Assembly (NCBI RefSeq): GCF_900110085.1 | Contig: NZ_FOCK01000010.1 | Span: 34,018 to 98,017, forward strand | Direction: 5' to 3' | Length of the DNA stretch: 64,000 nucleotides | Source of the DNA: Prevotella sp. ne3005 | Lineage (GTDB): Bacteria > Bacteroidota > Bacteroidia > Bacteroidales > Bacteroidaceae | Part shown: positions 33,934-42,492 of the stretch, piece by piece | Numbering within the stretch: the stretch's first letter is position 1 | Layout of the letters: every line of letters begins with the position of its first letter | Translations under genes and position numbers: made by a program | Notes under the pieces: model-generated | What the model was told of the DNA's origin: nothing | Seen by the model: only the letters and a program-made list of their open reading frames with translations | The model's database searches: none

Positions 33934-35595
33934 ATGGAACAAACCATTACTATTCACATCCGTAATAACAATTCGACTATTGAAGCCCCTGTGGGTGCCA
34001 AGCTCGAGGAAGTGTACCAGCTCTCAGGACTCCACATGGAGCATGGTCCTATCTCCGCACATGTAAATAATAAGGTGGAAGGTATGCACTACCGTTGCTA
34101 CAAACAGAAAGAGGTCGAGTTTCTAGACATTACCTCAGCCAGTGGCGCCCGTGCTTACACCCGTACCCTTTTCTTCGTGCTCTGCAAGGCGGTACACGAA
34201 CTTTATGAGAAATGCAAGGTGGCTATCGATATCCCCGTCTCCAACGGCTATTATGTCAATCTCAACATCGGCCATCCTGTCACCCTCGAGGATGCAGGCC
34301 GCATCCGCAAGAAGATGCAGGAGATCATCGATGCCGCCATGCCCATCCATCGTCATGAAACCACCACGGAAGAGGCCATCCGCATGTTTGAAGAGAAGCA
34401 TAACCGCTCGAAAGTCAAACTGCTCCAATCCACCGGTAGCCTCTTCACTACCTACTATGACATCGACGGCTACGTGGACTACTATTACGGATCGCTGCTT
34501 ACCAACACCTCGCAGATTTATCTCTTTGGCCTCGAGAAATACTACGACGGCCTGCTGCTCCGCATCCCCTCTCGCGAACAGCCCAACGAACTGGGCGAGA
34601 TGACCCATCAGGACAAGATGTTCAGCATCTTCAAAGAGCACCACCAGTGGCAGGATATCCTCGGTCTGCGCACCATTGGCGACCTCAACGAAGCCATCAG
34701 CAAGGGCTACTCGCCTCAGCTCATCATGGTCAGCGAAGCACTGCAAGAGAAGAAAATTGCCAAGATTGCCGACGAGATAGCCCAGCGCAAGGGCATCAAA
34801 CTCGTGCTCATCGCCGGACCATCCTCTTCGGGTAAGACCACTACCTGCAAACGCCTCAGCGTACAACTCGCTGTAAATGGCATCAAGCCCGTAGGCATTT
34901 CGCTCGACGACTACTTCGTTAACCGTGAGCAGACGCCACGCGACGCTAAGGGCGACTATGATTTCGAACACCTGCATGCGCTGAATCTCCCTCTGCTCAA
35001 CGAACAGCTCACCGCCCTGTTCCGTGGCGAAGAAGTGGAGCTGCCCCGCTACGACTTCCCCACCGGTACCAGCCAGAAAAGTGGCAGGAAGCTCCGTCTT
35101 GGCGAGAACGAGATCCTAGTGGTGGAAGGTATCCACGCCCTGAACCCCGAGCTCACCTCGCAGATTCCCAACGAGCAGATCTTCCGTGTCTATGCCTCGG
35201 CACTCACCACGGTACTGCTTGACAACCACAATTACATCCCCACGACCGACAACCGTCTGTTGCGCCGCATCATCCGCGATCACAAATACCGTGCTGTCTC
35301 GGCCAAGGACACTATTCACCGCTGGCCCTCGGTGCGTGCTGGTGAGAACAAGTGGATATTCCCCTATCAGGAGAATGCCGATGCGATGTTTAATACGGCC
35401 ATGCTCTTCGAACTTGCGGTTATCAAGAGTCAGGCAGAGCCATTACTGGAACAGGTGCCCGAGAACTGCGAAGAGCACGCCGAAGCCTACCGTCTGTTGA
35501 AGTTCCTGCGTTACATCAAGCCTATTCCCGAGACGCAGATACCCCCCACCTCGCTTCTCCGCGAGTTCCTTGGCGGCTCGTCGTTCCACTACTGA
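33934..35595 (+). CDS. TGS-domain nucleoside (uridine) kinase, copy 1
   Basis: 553 aa. An N-terminal TGS-like domain (about residues 1-60) and a threonyl-tRNA-synthetase-like SAD region (MPIHRHETTTEEA) precede a C-terminal uridine-kinase/PRK domain with the P-loop GPSSSGKTTTCKRL (near residue 295). The end reads IPPTSLLREFLGGSSFHY. This arrangement is typical of Bacteroidales nucleoside kinases of unclear substrate. A second copy lies at 55095-56774. The composition is markedly more C-rich than the early part of the window. Confidence 0.87.
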   Translation: MEQTITIHIRNNNSTIEAPVGAKLEEVYQLSGLHMEHGPISAHVNNKVEGMHYRCYKQKEVEFLDITSASGARAYTRTLFFVLCKAVHELYEKCKVAIDIPVSNGYYVNLNIGHPVTLEDAGRIRKKMQEIIDAAMPIHRHETTTEEAIRMFEEKHNRSKVKLLQSTGSLFTTYYDIDGYVDYYYGSLLTNTSQIYLFGLEKYYDGLLLRIPSREQPNELGEMTHQDKMFSIFKEHHQWQDILGLRTIGDLNEAISKGYSPQLIMVSEALQEKKIAKIADEIAQRKGIKLVLIAGPSSSGKTTTCKRLSVQLAVNGIKPVGISLDDYFVNREQTPRDAKGDYDFEHLHALNLPLLNEQLTALFRGEEVELPRYDFPTGTSQKSGRKLRLGENEILVVEGIHALNPELTSQIPNEQIFRVYASALTTVLLDNHNYIPTTDNRLLRRIIRDHKYRAVSAKDTIHRWPSVRAGENKWIFPYQENADAMFNTAMLFELAVIKSQAEPLLEQVPENCEEHAEAYRLLKFLRYIKPIPETQIPPTSLLREFLGGSSFHY

Positions 35596-35631
35596 TTTCA
35601 GCAGTTTTGGTCCTCTGGGCCTCCCATAAGT

Positions 35632-35674
35632 GTGGTATATTGAATCCCCTATCATTGAGGAGTCAATATACCAC
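35632..35674. terminator. Long inverted repeat after the nucleoside kinase
   Basis: GTGGTATATTGA (35632-35643) is the perfect complement of TCAATATACCAC (35663-35674), a 12-bp stem with a 19-base loop. There is no T run, so it may be an mRNA-end stabiliser or a binding site rather than a classic terminator. Confidence 0.6.
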
Positions 35675-35684
35675 GCTTCAGTTA

Positions 35685-35715
35685 TTGTCGGCCCGTCCGA
35701 AAAGCCGTACCTTTG
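35685..35715 (+). promoter_or_regulatory. Promoter of the trans-sulfuration operon
   Basis: TTG (35685-35687), 20 bp, then TACCTTTG (35708-35715), followed by a 49-base leader. Confidence 0.65.
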
Positions 35716-35764
35716 CACCGTGTTACAGTAAAGTAAAAAGGTAAATCACTTAATTCTGAAAATT

Positions 35765-36928
35765 ATGAGCAATTACAAGAACATCGACACCGCCTTGATT
35801 CACGGAGGCATCGCCTACGATGAATTTACAGGGGCCGTCAACGTGCCCGTCTACCTGTCATCCACCTTCAAGCAGGACGGGCTGGGGTGTCGACGCCGAG
35901 GATACGAATATGCCCGCACTGGCAATCCCACCCGCGAAGCCCTCGAATCACTCATGGCCGAGCTTGACCACGGCGTGGCAGCCTTTGCCTTTGCCTCTGG
36001 TCTGGCAGCCATCCATGCCGTGCTGAACCTCTACCACTCAGGCGACAATATCGTGATCACCAGCAACGTCTATGGTGGCACCTACCGTCTGCTCGACAAG
36101 GTCTTCAGCCATTTCGGACTCACCTATACCATCGCCGACACCTCTGATGTCAAGGCATTCGAGTCATCGCTCACGCCCGAGACCAAGGCCGTGCTCATAG
36201 AGAGTCCTGCCAATCCGCTGATGAGCGTCACCAACATTGCCGCCATCGCCACGTCGGCCCATCGTCACGGCGTACAGGTCATCGTCGACAACACCTTCAT
36301 GACCCCCTATCTCCAGCAGCCCCTTCGTTTGGGTGCCGACATCGTGGTCTATTCTGCCACCAAATATCTCGGCGGTCATAGCGATCTGGTGGCAGGCGTG
36401 GTCGTCGTCAACTCCGAGGAGCTCGGCCAGCGCATCGCCTTCCTCCAGAACTCCATTGGTGCCGTGCTGCCCCCCTTCGACTCCTATTTATTAATAAGAG
36501 GTATAAAGACCCTGGGGGTTCGCCTCGACCGTCATGTGGACAATGCCGTCAAGATAGCCCAATATCTGGCAGACCACCCTGCCGTGAGCCGCATCTATTA
36601 CCCGGGACTGCTGTCCGACCCCGGCTATGCTGTCAACCAGCTTCAAGCCCGTAATGGCGGCGTGATGCTGTCGTTCGAACTGCGCGACGACTATGACTAC
36701 CGTGAGTTTTTCCGCCAGTTGAAGCTGATCACGTTGGCCGAGAGTCTCGGTGGCGTAGAGAGTCTGGTTTGTCATCCTGCCTCCATGACTCATGCCTCCA
36801 TCCCAGCCGACTTGCGTCATCAGATGGGTATCAGCGACGGACTCATCCGCCTCTCTACCGGCATAGAGGATGTCAACGATCTGATCGCCGACCTGGAACA
36901 AGCGATTGAAAAAAGTAAAAAGATATAA
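35765..36928 (+). CDS. Cystathionine gamma-synthase/lyase-family PLP enzyme
   Basis: 387 aa, the usual length of the Cys/Met-metabolism PLP family. It has YEYARTGNPTREALE near the start, the GGTYRL loop, and the PLP lysine in SATKYLGGHSD (about residue 200). Family members make cystathionine or homocysteine, or cleave cystathionine or methionine. The gene ends 13 bases before a CBS-like enzyme, so I infer cystathionine gamma-lyase activity in reverse trans-sulfuration, comparable to MccB. Forward synthesis cannot be excluded. Confidence 0.87.
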   Translation: MSNYKNIDTALIHGGIAYDEFTGAVNVPVYLSSTFKQDGLGCRRRGYEYARTGNPTREALESLMAELDHGVAAFAFASGLAAIHAVLNLYHSGDNIVITSNVYGGTYRLLDKVFSHFGLTYTIADTSDVKAFESSLTPETKAVLIESPANPLMSVTNIAAIATSAHRHGVQVIVDNTFMTPYLQQPLRLGADIVVYSATKYLGGHSDLVAGVVVVNSEELGQRIAFLQNSIGAVLPPFDSYLLIRGIKTLGVRLDRHVDNAVKIAQYLADHPAVSRIYYPGLLSDPGYAVNQLQARNGGVMLSFELRDDYDYREFFRQLKLITLAESLGGVESLVCHPASMTHASIPADLRHQMGISDGLIRLSTGIEDVNDLIADLEQAIEKSKKI

Positions 36929-36941
36929 AAGTAAAAAAGAT

Positions 36942-38618
36942 ATGAATTATTATAGTTCAATGCAGGAGCTGATAGGCCATACACCATTGGTCTTGCTCGG
37001 AAATATGGGCGTCAAGCCCGGAGTAAATATATTTGCAAAACTGGAATTGATGAATCCCTCAGGGAGCGTGAAGGACCGTACAGCATTCTATATGCTCAAC
37101 GATGCCGAACGCCGTGGACTCATCCATCGTGGAGGAACCATCGTCGAGGCCACAGCAGGCAACACCGGATTGGGCATTGCCTTTGCCGCCTTGAACCGAG
37201 GCTATAAGGTCATCTTCGTCGTTCCCGACAAGTTCTCTGCCGAGAAACAGACGCTGATGCGCGCTTTAGGGGCAGAGATCGTCAACACCCCCCGCCAATA
37301 TGGCATGCAGGGAGCCGTCAGAAAGGCCACAGAGATCCGGGAGTCCATCCCCGGAGCCATCTCTCTCGGACAGTTTGAAAACCAGAGCAATCCCCTGGCC
37401 CATTACGAAACCACAGGCCCCGAGATCTATAACGACCTTGAGGGACGTATCGACTATGTGGTGGCTGGGGCAGGCAGCGGAGGCACCTATACCGGCATCC
37501 TGCGCTACCTGAAAGAGCAGAACCCCGCCATCAGGGGCATTCTCGCCGACCCCGTAGGTTCGACCATGGGCGGAGGCGAGCATGCCGACTACAACATCGA
37601 AGGCATCGGCAACGACTTCATCGCTGCCACCATGGATATGCAGCTCGTCGACGAGGTCATCAAGATCAACGACACCGAAGCCTTTGCCGGCTCACGCCTG
37701 CTGGCCCGCCAAGAGGGTATCTTTGCAGGATCGTCGTCAGGCGCAGCCCTCTCGGCAGCCCTCAAGTTGGCTGCCCGCATCGACCGCGGCAATATCGTCG
37801 TGGTGCTCCCCGACCGTGGCGACCGCTACTTCTCCACACAGCTCTACGATACCGTCGGCGACAAGCAACTCACGTTTACCAACAACATCTCCCTCACCCT
37901 ACTCATCCCGCTCTACATGCGCGCCCTGGAGAACCGCAAGGCGCACCCCATGCTCAGCGATCCACTTGCCGACCGCATCATCTCCAACATCAGCTATGAC
38001 TTCAGCCAGCTCGATGCCGAGCGTAAGAGCGGTTCGTGCTGCGTTGCCCGTGCCCATTACTATGACGACAGTGTCCGTAAGGCCAGCGCAGCCCACGACG
38101 AGGTGGTCGTGGTCAACGTAGGTTGTGGTCTCGACACCCGTTTCCACCGGCTTCAAGACCTCCGGAATGTCCAGTTCTATGAGCTCGACCTCCCCGACGT
38201 GCTTGACATCCGTTCGCAGCTCATTCCCGAGAACACGGAGAACCACATGCCCTTCTCGATGTTCGACACCTCATGGATGGAGCAGATACGCCAGAACCAT
38301 CCTGAAAGCCATATCATCATCATCTTCGAGGGCGTACTGATGTACTACTCCGAAGAGCAGGTACGCCTGTTGCTCAACGATATCACCGCCCATTTCCCCG
38401 ATGGAGAGGTCTTCTTCGACATGTGCGACCGCAACTGCCTCACGGGGAACCTGGCCATCCTCCGTGATTTCAAGTCGCGCTTCAAGATGGGCGTCGACAG
38501 CGGTCGTGAGATAGAGCGCATCGCCCCCAAGCTCAAGCTGATCGAACAGCGCAGCAATCCAGTCATCGGCCACGATCTCAATGCCACCTGGCAGATGCTG
38601 CAGTTCAAGGTTGTTTGA
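36942..38618 (+). CDS. Cystathionine beta-synthase/cysteine-synthase-like enzyme fused to a SAM methyltransferase
   Basis: 558 aa in one open frame. Residues 1-310 are a type II PLP enzyme: Lys44 in NPSGSVKDRTAF, EATAGNTGLGIA, the glycine loop GAGSGGTYTG, and EGIG-DF plus ADPVGS, which resemble CBS-type enzymes more than plain OASS. Residues 320-558 are a class I methyltransferase of the leucine carboxyl methyltransferase (PF04072-like) family, with the SAM motif VVVVNVGCGLDTRF near 390 and IIFEGVLMYY near 465. There is no sign of a frameshift joining two genes. It follows the MetB-like gene in one operon. Confidence 0.87.
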   Translation: MNYYSSMQELIGHTPLVLLGNMGVKPGVNIFAKLELMNPSGSVKDRTAFYMLNDAERRGLIHRGGTIVEATAGNTGLGIAFAALNRGYKVIFVVPDKFSAEKQTLMRALGAEIVNTPRQYGMQGAVRKATEIRESIPGAISLGQFENQSNPLAHYETTGPEIYNDLEGRIDYVVAGAGSGGTYTGILRYLKEQNPAIRGILADPVGSTMGGGEHADYNIEGIGNDFIAATMDMQLVDEVIKINDTEAFAGSRLLARQEGIFAGSSSGAALSAALKLAARIDRGNIVVVLPDRGDRYFSTQLYDTVGDKQLTFTNNISLTLLIPLYMRALENRKAHPMLSDPLADRIISNISYDFSQLDAERKSGSCCVARAHYYDDSVRKASAAHDEVVVVNVGCGLDTRFHRLQDLRNVQFYELDLPDVLDIRSQLIPENTENHMPFSMFDTSWMEQIRQNHPESHIIIIFEGVLMYYSEEQVRLLLNDITAHFPDGEVFFDMCDRNCLTGNLAILRDFKSRFKMGVDSGREIERIAPKLKLIEQRSNPVIGHDLNATWQMLQFKVV

Positions 38619-38653
38619 ACACCATTAGCCTAAATAAAGCACTGCACTTTATA

Positions 38654-38690
38654 TTCCCACGGTGGGAACACTTTATTCCCACCGTGGGAA
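38654..38690. repeat. Pair of 15-bp palindromes at 22-bp spacing (locus 4, different core)
   Basis: TTCCCACGGTGGGAA (38654-38668) and TTCCCACCGTGGGAA (38676-38690) start exactly 22 bp apart, 36 bases after a stop codon. The sequence differs from the TTTACCCGGAGTAAA family, but unit length, spacing and position are the same. Confidence 0.85.
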
Positions 38691-38751
38691 CTGTAGGAAA
38701 GTCGTAAGCAAAGTGTCAGGATCTCCGTAGCTTTTCATCAAAAACCCTCCA

Positions 38752-38940
38752 TCCCTCCCGTCAATGGCCCGGAAGCCCTTTATATAAAGGATTCTTTGAT
38801 TTTCATCCCTCCCTTGATCCCTCCCGTCATCTCTCCCATATCCCTCCCGTCGACGGGAGGGATATGGGAGGGATTGAAAAAATCCCTCCCGTGCCGGAAT
38901 GCCTTTGTATAAAGGCCTTCCAGAAGATTTAGGGAGGGAT
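38752..38940. repeat. CCCTCCC-rich repeat cluster with a large palindrome
   Basis: ATCCCTCCC or its complement GGGAGGGAT recurs many times. A palindrome with perfect 19-bp arms (38833-38851/38852-38870), extendable to 23, sits in the middle. Two diverged direct copies flank it (38752-38799 and 38883-38927), each with a TCCCTCCCGT start and a CCTTTxTATAAAGG mini-palindrome. Together with the preceding pair this fills the 389-base gap between convergent genes. I see no coding sequence. Confidence 0.85.
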
Positions 38941-39007
38941 GAGAGATTTTACAGTGTGTCTTTTGTTTTTATAACCACAAAGGGTAACACTTTGGCTGTA
39001 GAGATCA

Positions 39008-41026
39008 TTATTGGGCGAGATACTTATCAAACCAGCGGGTGATCTCTTGTAGACGGCGGATACGGTTCTGTGGGCGGCCGCTACGGGAGAGCTCGTGGTT
39101 CTCGCCCTTGAAGATGACGATCCGGGCGGGAATGTCGTGATATCTCAGGGCACTATACATCTGGAGACCCTCGGGCAATGGCGTACGGTAGTCTTCATCG
39201 CTATGGATAAAGAGCGTAGGCGTACGCACCTTGTCGGCATAAGCCAGAGGAGACTGCTTCCAAAGCAGATCGGAATCATGCCAGATGTCGGTGCCGGAAT
39301 AGCCGTCGACAAAGCTATAACCAATGTCACTGATGGCACTGAGCGAGATCCAGTTGGAGATACTTCGCTGGGAAGCCGCCGCACGAAATCGGTTGGTGTG
39401 ACCGATTATCCAATTGGTCATAACTCCGCCATAGGAGCCACCTGTTACGCCAAGCCGCTCTGGGTCGATGAAATCCGTCTGCCCGATAGCCGCGTCGACA
39501 AAAGACATCAAGTCGTCGTAGTCGGGGCCGCCAAACTTGCCTTTCAGGTTGGCAAATGCATTGCCATTGGAACTGCTGCCGTGGGGATTGGCAAAGATGA
39601 CAGCATAACCCTGGGCAGCCCAATACTGCATCTCATGGAAAAAGCCGAAACCGTAGGCAGCTCTTGGCCCACCATGGATATCAAGTATCGCAGGATACTT
39701 CTTGCCAGGCTCATAACCAATGGGAGGCAAGGCAAAACCACGTAGCTCCAGTCCGTCGCTGTTGACATAACTGATCTCCTGAGGATGGGCGATATGATGT
39801 GACGCGAAAAGCGACGTGTTGATATCACTGATACGCTGAGGCGCATTCTTGCCATCGAAATAAAATAGTTCCTGACCATCCTGACCGTAAGCTCCAACAA
39901 GGAGATAGCCTTTCTTGTAGGGCAGATACTCATCGACATTGAAATCGCTGGGAGTAAGCAACTTAACACCTCCACCTTTGTGCGGCAGGCGGACCAGCAC
40001 AGAGTAGTCGGCCTTGGCGGTCTTGAACACGATGCCCTGCTTCTCGAACAGGATATCCGAGCGACCGCCGGACTTCACGTCGGATGCCGTACCGTCGCCA
40101 ATGGCATAGAAGTCATTATCATAGACGTACTGGCTTTCGCCTGTCTTGACATTGATTCGGTAATAAGGCGAGTTGGCCTGCGGGTTCTCAGCATTGCGCT
40201 TGCCGATGGAGATGAATATGTTTTCGTCATCGATAAACGTGGGGAAGCCATAGCGAACGCTGTCTCCGACGATGAGTTCACGGGCTTGGAGAGTCTTGGT
40301 GTCTACGGCATACAGCCTGTTGCCAAACACCTTGGGGCCATGTTCCCGACTATCGGTATAGACCAGATAGCGCGCATCTTTGCTCAACTCCAAGCTTCCG
40401 ACTCCCGCCAGGCTGTCGGTGAGGGCGGTCACCTTACCGTTGTCAGAATAATAGAGTATTGTGTGGTGGCGTTGGATGTCTCCACGTCCGTTTGACCAGA
40501 ACGGCAGATCCTCAAAGACGCGATAGCGCTTATCGGCATCCTGCGACTTCAGGGAGTCGGGCAGTGGAAAGGGCTCTCGCTCCACCTTTTTCGAGGAAGT
40601 AAAGAAGAAATGGGTGTCGTCGACGAACTTAACCTGACCAACCTGATAGGGTATGGTGAGCCACTCCTGTGGCCCGCCATAACTCTTGGTTTGCTTGTAA
40701 AACACAGTTTTCTTTCCTTCTGTTTTTCGCGTGACAATGGCATCGTCGATAATCTCATAGTTGCCAAAGTGCCCTGTATTGGTTAGTCTGACGGCTTTCC
40801 CGTCTACCAGCTGATAGAGGTCGGAACTATAACTGTCGGCTTTCACATTGGCTTGTCGAAGGACGAAGAAGATGTCATCGCCAATGGTCTTGATTTGCGA
40901 GACCGCCTTGATCTTGGCGAAGAAGTCGAGGCCGACCAGTTGTTTGTCAGACGTCACTTCCTGTGCCGTGGATAGCAGTGGCAAGAATGCCACTGCCAAT
41001 ATGCTCAATGTATGTTTCATCTTCAT
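39008..41026 (-). CDS. S9-family prolyl oligopeptidase-like peptidase
   Basis: 672 aa with a signal peptide (cleavage after STAQ). An N-terminal beta-propeller part (about residues 25-400) caps a C-terminal alpha/beta hydrolase with nucleophile Ser in GGSYGG, Asp in HSDEDYRTPL and His in GENHELS. It should cleave small peptides in the periplasm. Its ATG overlaps the SusD stop, so it is the last gene of the peptide-utilisation operon. Confidence 0.92.
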   Translation of the reverse strand: MKMKHTLSILAVAFLPLLSTAQEVTSDKQLVGLDFFAKIKAVSQIKTIGDDIFFVLRQANVKADSYSSDLYQLVDGKAVRLTNTGHFGNYEIIDDAIVTRKTEGKKTVFYKQTKSYGGPQEWLTIPYQVGQVKFVDDTHFFFTSSKKVEREPFPLPDSLKSQDADKRYRVFEDLPFWSNGRGDIQRHHTILYYSDNGKVTALTDSLAGVGSLELSKDARYLVYTDSREHGPKVFGNRLYAVDTKTLQARELIVGDSVRYGFPTFIDDENIFISIGKRNAENPQANSPYYRINVKTGESQYVYDNDFYAIGDGTASDVKSGGRSDILFEKQGIVFKTAKADYSVLVRLPHKGGGVKLLTPSDFNVDEYLPYKKGYLLVGAYGQDGQELFYFDGKNAPQRISDINTSLFASHHIAHPQEISYVNSDGLELRGFALPPIGYEPGKKYPAILDIHGGPRAAYGFGFFHEMQYWAAQGYAVIFANPHGSSSNGNAFANLKGKFGGPDYDDLMSFVDAAIGQTDFIDPERLGVTGGSYGGVMTNWIIGHTNRFRAAASQRSISNWISLSAISDIGYSFVDGYSGTDIWHDSDLLWKQSPLAYADKVRTPTLFIHSDEDYRTPLPEGLQMYSALRYHDIPARIVIFKGENHELSRSGRPQNRIRRLQEITRWFDKYLAQ

Positions 41027-42456
41027 TATTGTGCACTGGGATTTACGAGGATTTCATAGGAGGGGAGTGCCCAGCAGTAGGTGGTACGGTCAGAGGGTGT
41101 GGCTACGACCACGGTGTCCCACTTGCCAGCGGTGGTTGTGGCAGCCGGATGGACGAAGTCTTCAGCGCGGCGACTGATGTCGAGGCCACGGAGGCCTTCA
41201 CCAAGAAACTCGGCTCGACGCTCGTTATAGATAGCGGTCTTAAGGGCATCGCCCGTCAGCGACGTGACATCGAGGATATCGCCCACGGGGATGGAGCGAC
41301 GGCGCACCTGATCAAGCAGCGCGGCAGCCTTCTGGTAGTTGCCGACATTGAAATAGCTCTCAGAGAGATTGAGAAGCGTCTCGGCATAGCGGAAGATGTG
41401 TACCCACTCCACCATCACAGTATACTCATCGTACTTCTCATACCAGGTTTCACGGCCTGTGGCTGGGTCGACCTTGATGAACTGGGTGCGGCTGTCGGTG
41501 GCCAGGTGATATTCTGGAATGGTGATAATACCTGTACGGGTGTTGAGGGTATCGATATAGCCCACTTCACTGGCGATATAGCTGGCAGGATGGCGCTGGC
41601 CCGCTCCTCGCTCGGTGTTGGTGAAGGGCATCGAATAGATGTTTTCTGCCGTGTGGTAGGGGGCGTCGAACATCTCGCGGACACTGCTGCTCAGCGAGAA
41701 TCCCGTCACCTGCTCACCCTCGCGGATGGCCTCCTGCCACTGACCCTTCGCCATATAGATGCGCTGCAACAGCATGTGGGCAGCAGCCTGTGAGGGGATG
41801 GTGGGGTCGAACGAGGCGCCTGTGTTGTTGGGCAGGGCAGAAATGACATTGCTACTCAGATCGGTGATGATCTGATCATAAATCTGACCTATCGTCCACA
41901 GAGGGGCATCGTTGAAACCGGGTCCAGTGACAGCCTCCGTATGGATGGGGATAGCCTTGGAGTTGGGATCGAAGGCGTAGGGCTGTGAGTATACCTGGGC
42001 CAGATAGTACCAGCTGATGTCGCGGATAAAGAGGGCATTGGCAATATACTGCTGGCGTTTGGCCTCGGAGATGGGCAGGTTGTCGCGTTGCTCAAGGTTC
42101 TCCTTCAGTGTGTTGGCGGCATTGATGGCCTGATAGCCGGCTTGGAAGAATCCGGGGTTCATCGCGCTGTTCTGAGCGACAGTGAAATTGTAGGTGTCGG
42201 AGTGGGCCAGCGTGTTATTGCCGGTGTTTACCAGATCGTCGCCTCTGTTGTCGAAGATGACAGAGATATTACCGCCGCCGAAGCTGCTGTTCTTGAAACG
42301 GCTGAAGACACCGTTCATCGTAGCATCAATCAGTTTCTCAGATGTGTATATGTCGTATTCAGTCACGGAGAGCTTGGGATTCTTGTCGAGGAAGTCTTCT
42401 CCGCAGGAGCTGGCAATCAGCGTGATGCCTAATAGCAATATGTATTTTGTCTTCAT
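41026..42456 (-). CDS. SusD/RagB-family outer-membrane lipoprotein
   Basis: 476 aa from the ATG. The lipobox is LIASSC. The C-terminal half has the SusD pattern (YAETLLNLSESYFNVGNY, RRRSIPVGD, YNERRAEFLGEGLRGLDISRRA). It should form the surface lid for the SusC partner directly upstream. The two peptidases in the operon suggest the ligand is peptide, as for RagB of Porphyromonas, rather than glycan. Confidence 0.93.
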   Translation of the reverse strand: MKTKYILLLGITLIASSCGEDFLDKNPKLSVTEYDIYTSEKLIDATMNGVFSRFKNSSFGGGNISVIFDNRGDDLVNTGNNTLAHSDTYNFTVAQNSAMNPGFFQAGYQAINAANTLKENLEQRDNLPISEAKRQQYIANALFIRDISWYYLAQVYSQPYAFDPNSKAIPIHTEAVTGPGFNDAPLWTIGQIYDQIITDLSSNVISALPNNTGASFDPTIPSQAAAHMLLQRIYMAKGQWQEAIREGEQVTGFSLSSSVREMFDAPYHTAENIYSMPFTNTERGAGQRHPASYIASEVGYIDTLNTRTGIITIPEYHLATDSRTQFIKVDPATGRETWYEKYDEYTVMVEWVHIFRYAETLLNLSESYFNVGNYQKAAALLDQVRRRSIPVGDILDVTSLTGDALKTAIYNERRAEFLGEGLRGLDISRRAEDFVHPAATTTAGKWDTVVVATPSDRTTYCWALPSYEILVNPSAQ

Positions 42457-42492
42457 GTCTTTACCTTTTATTATTATACCCATTTATACCTT

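Noticed and set aside
34135..34977. 280-codon minus-strand frame inside the first nucleoside kinase
   Set aside because: Antisense shadow of a C-rich gene; the kinase motifs on the + strand are unambiguous.
35765..38618. Frameshift artefact joining a cysteine synthase gene and a methyltransferase gene
   Set aside because: The frame is open through the linker with no stop or compositional break, and both domains are complete; kept as a real fusion.
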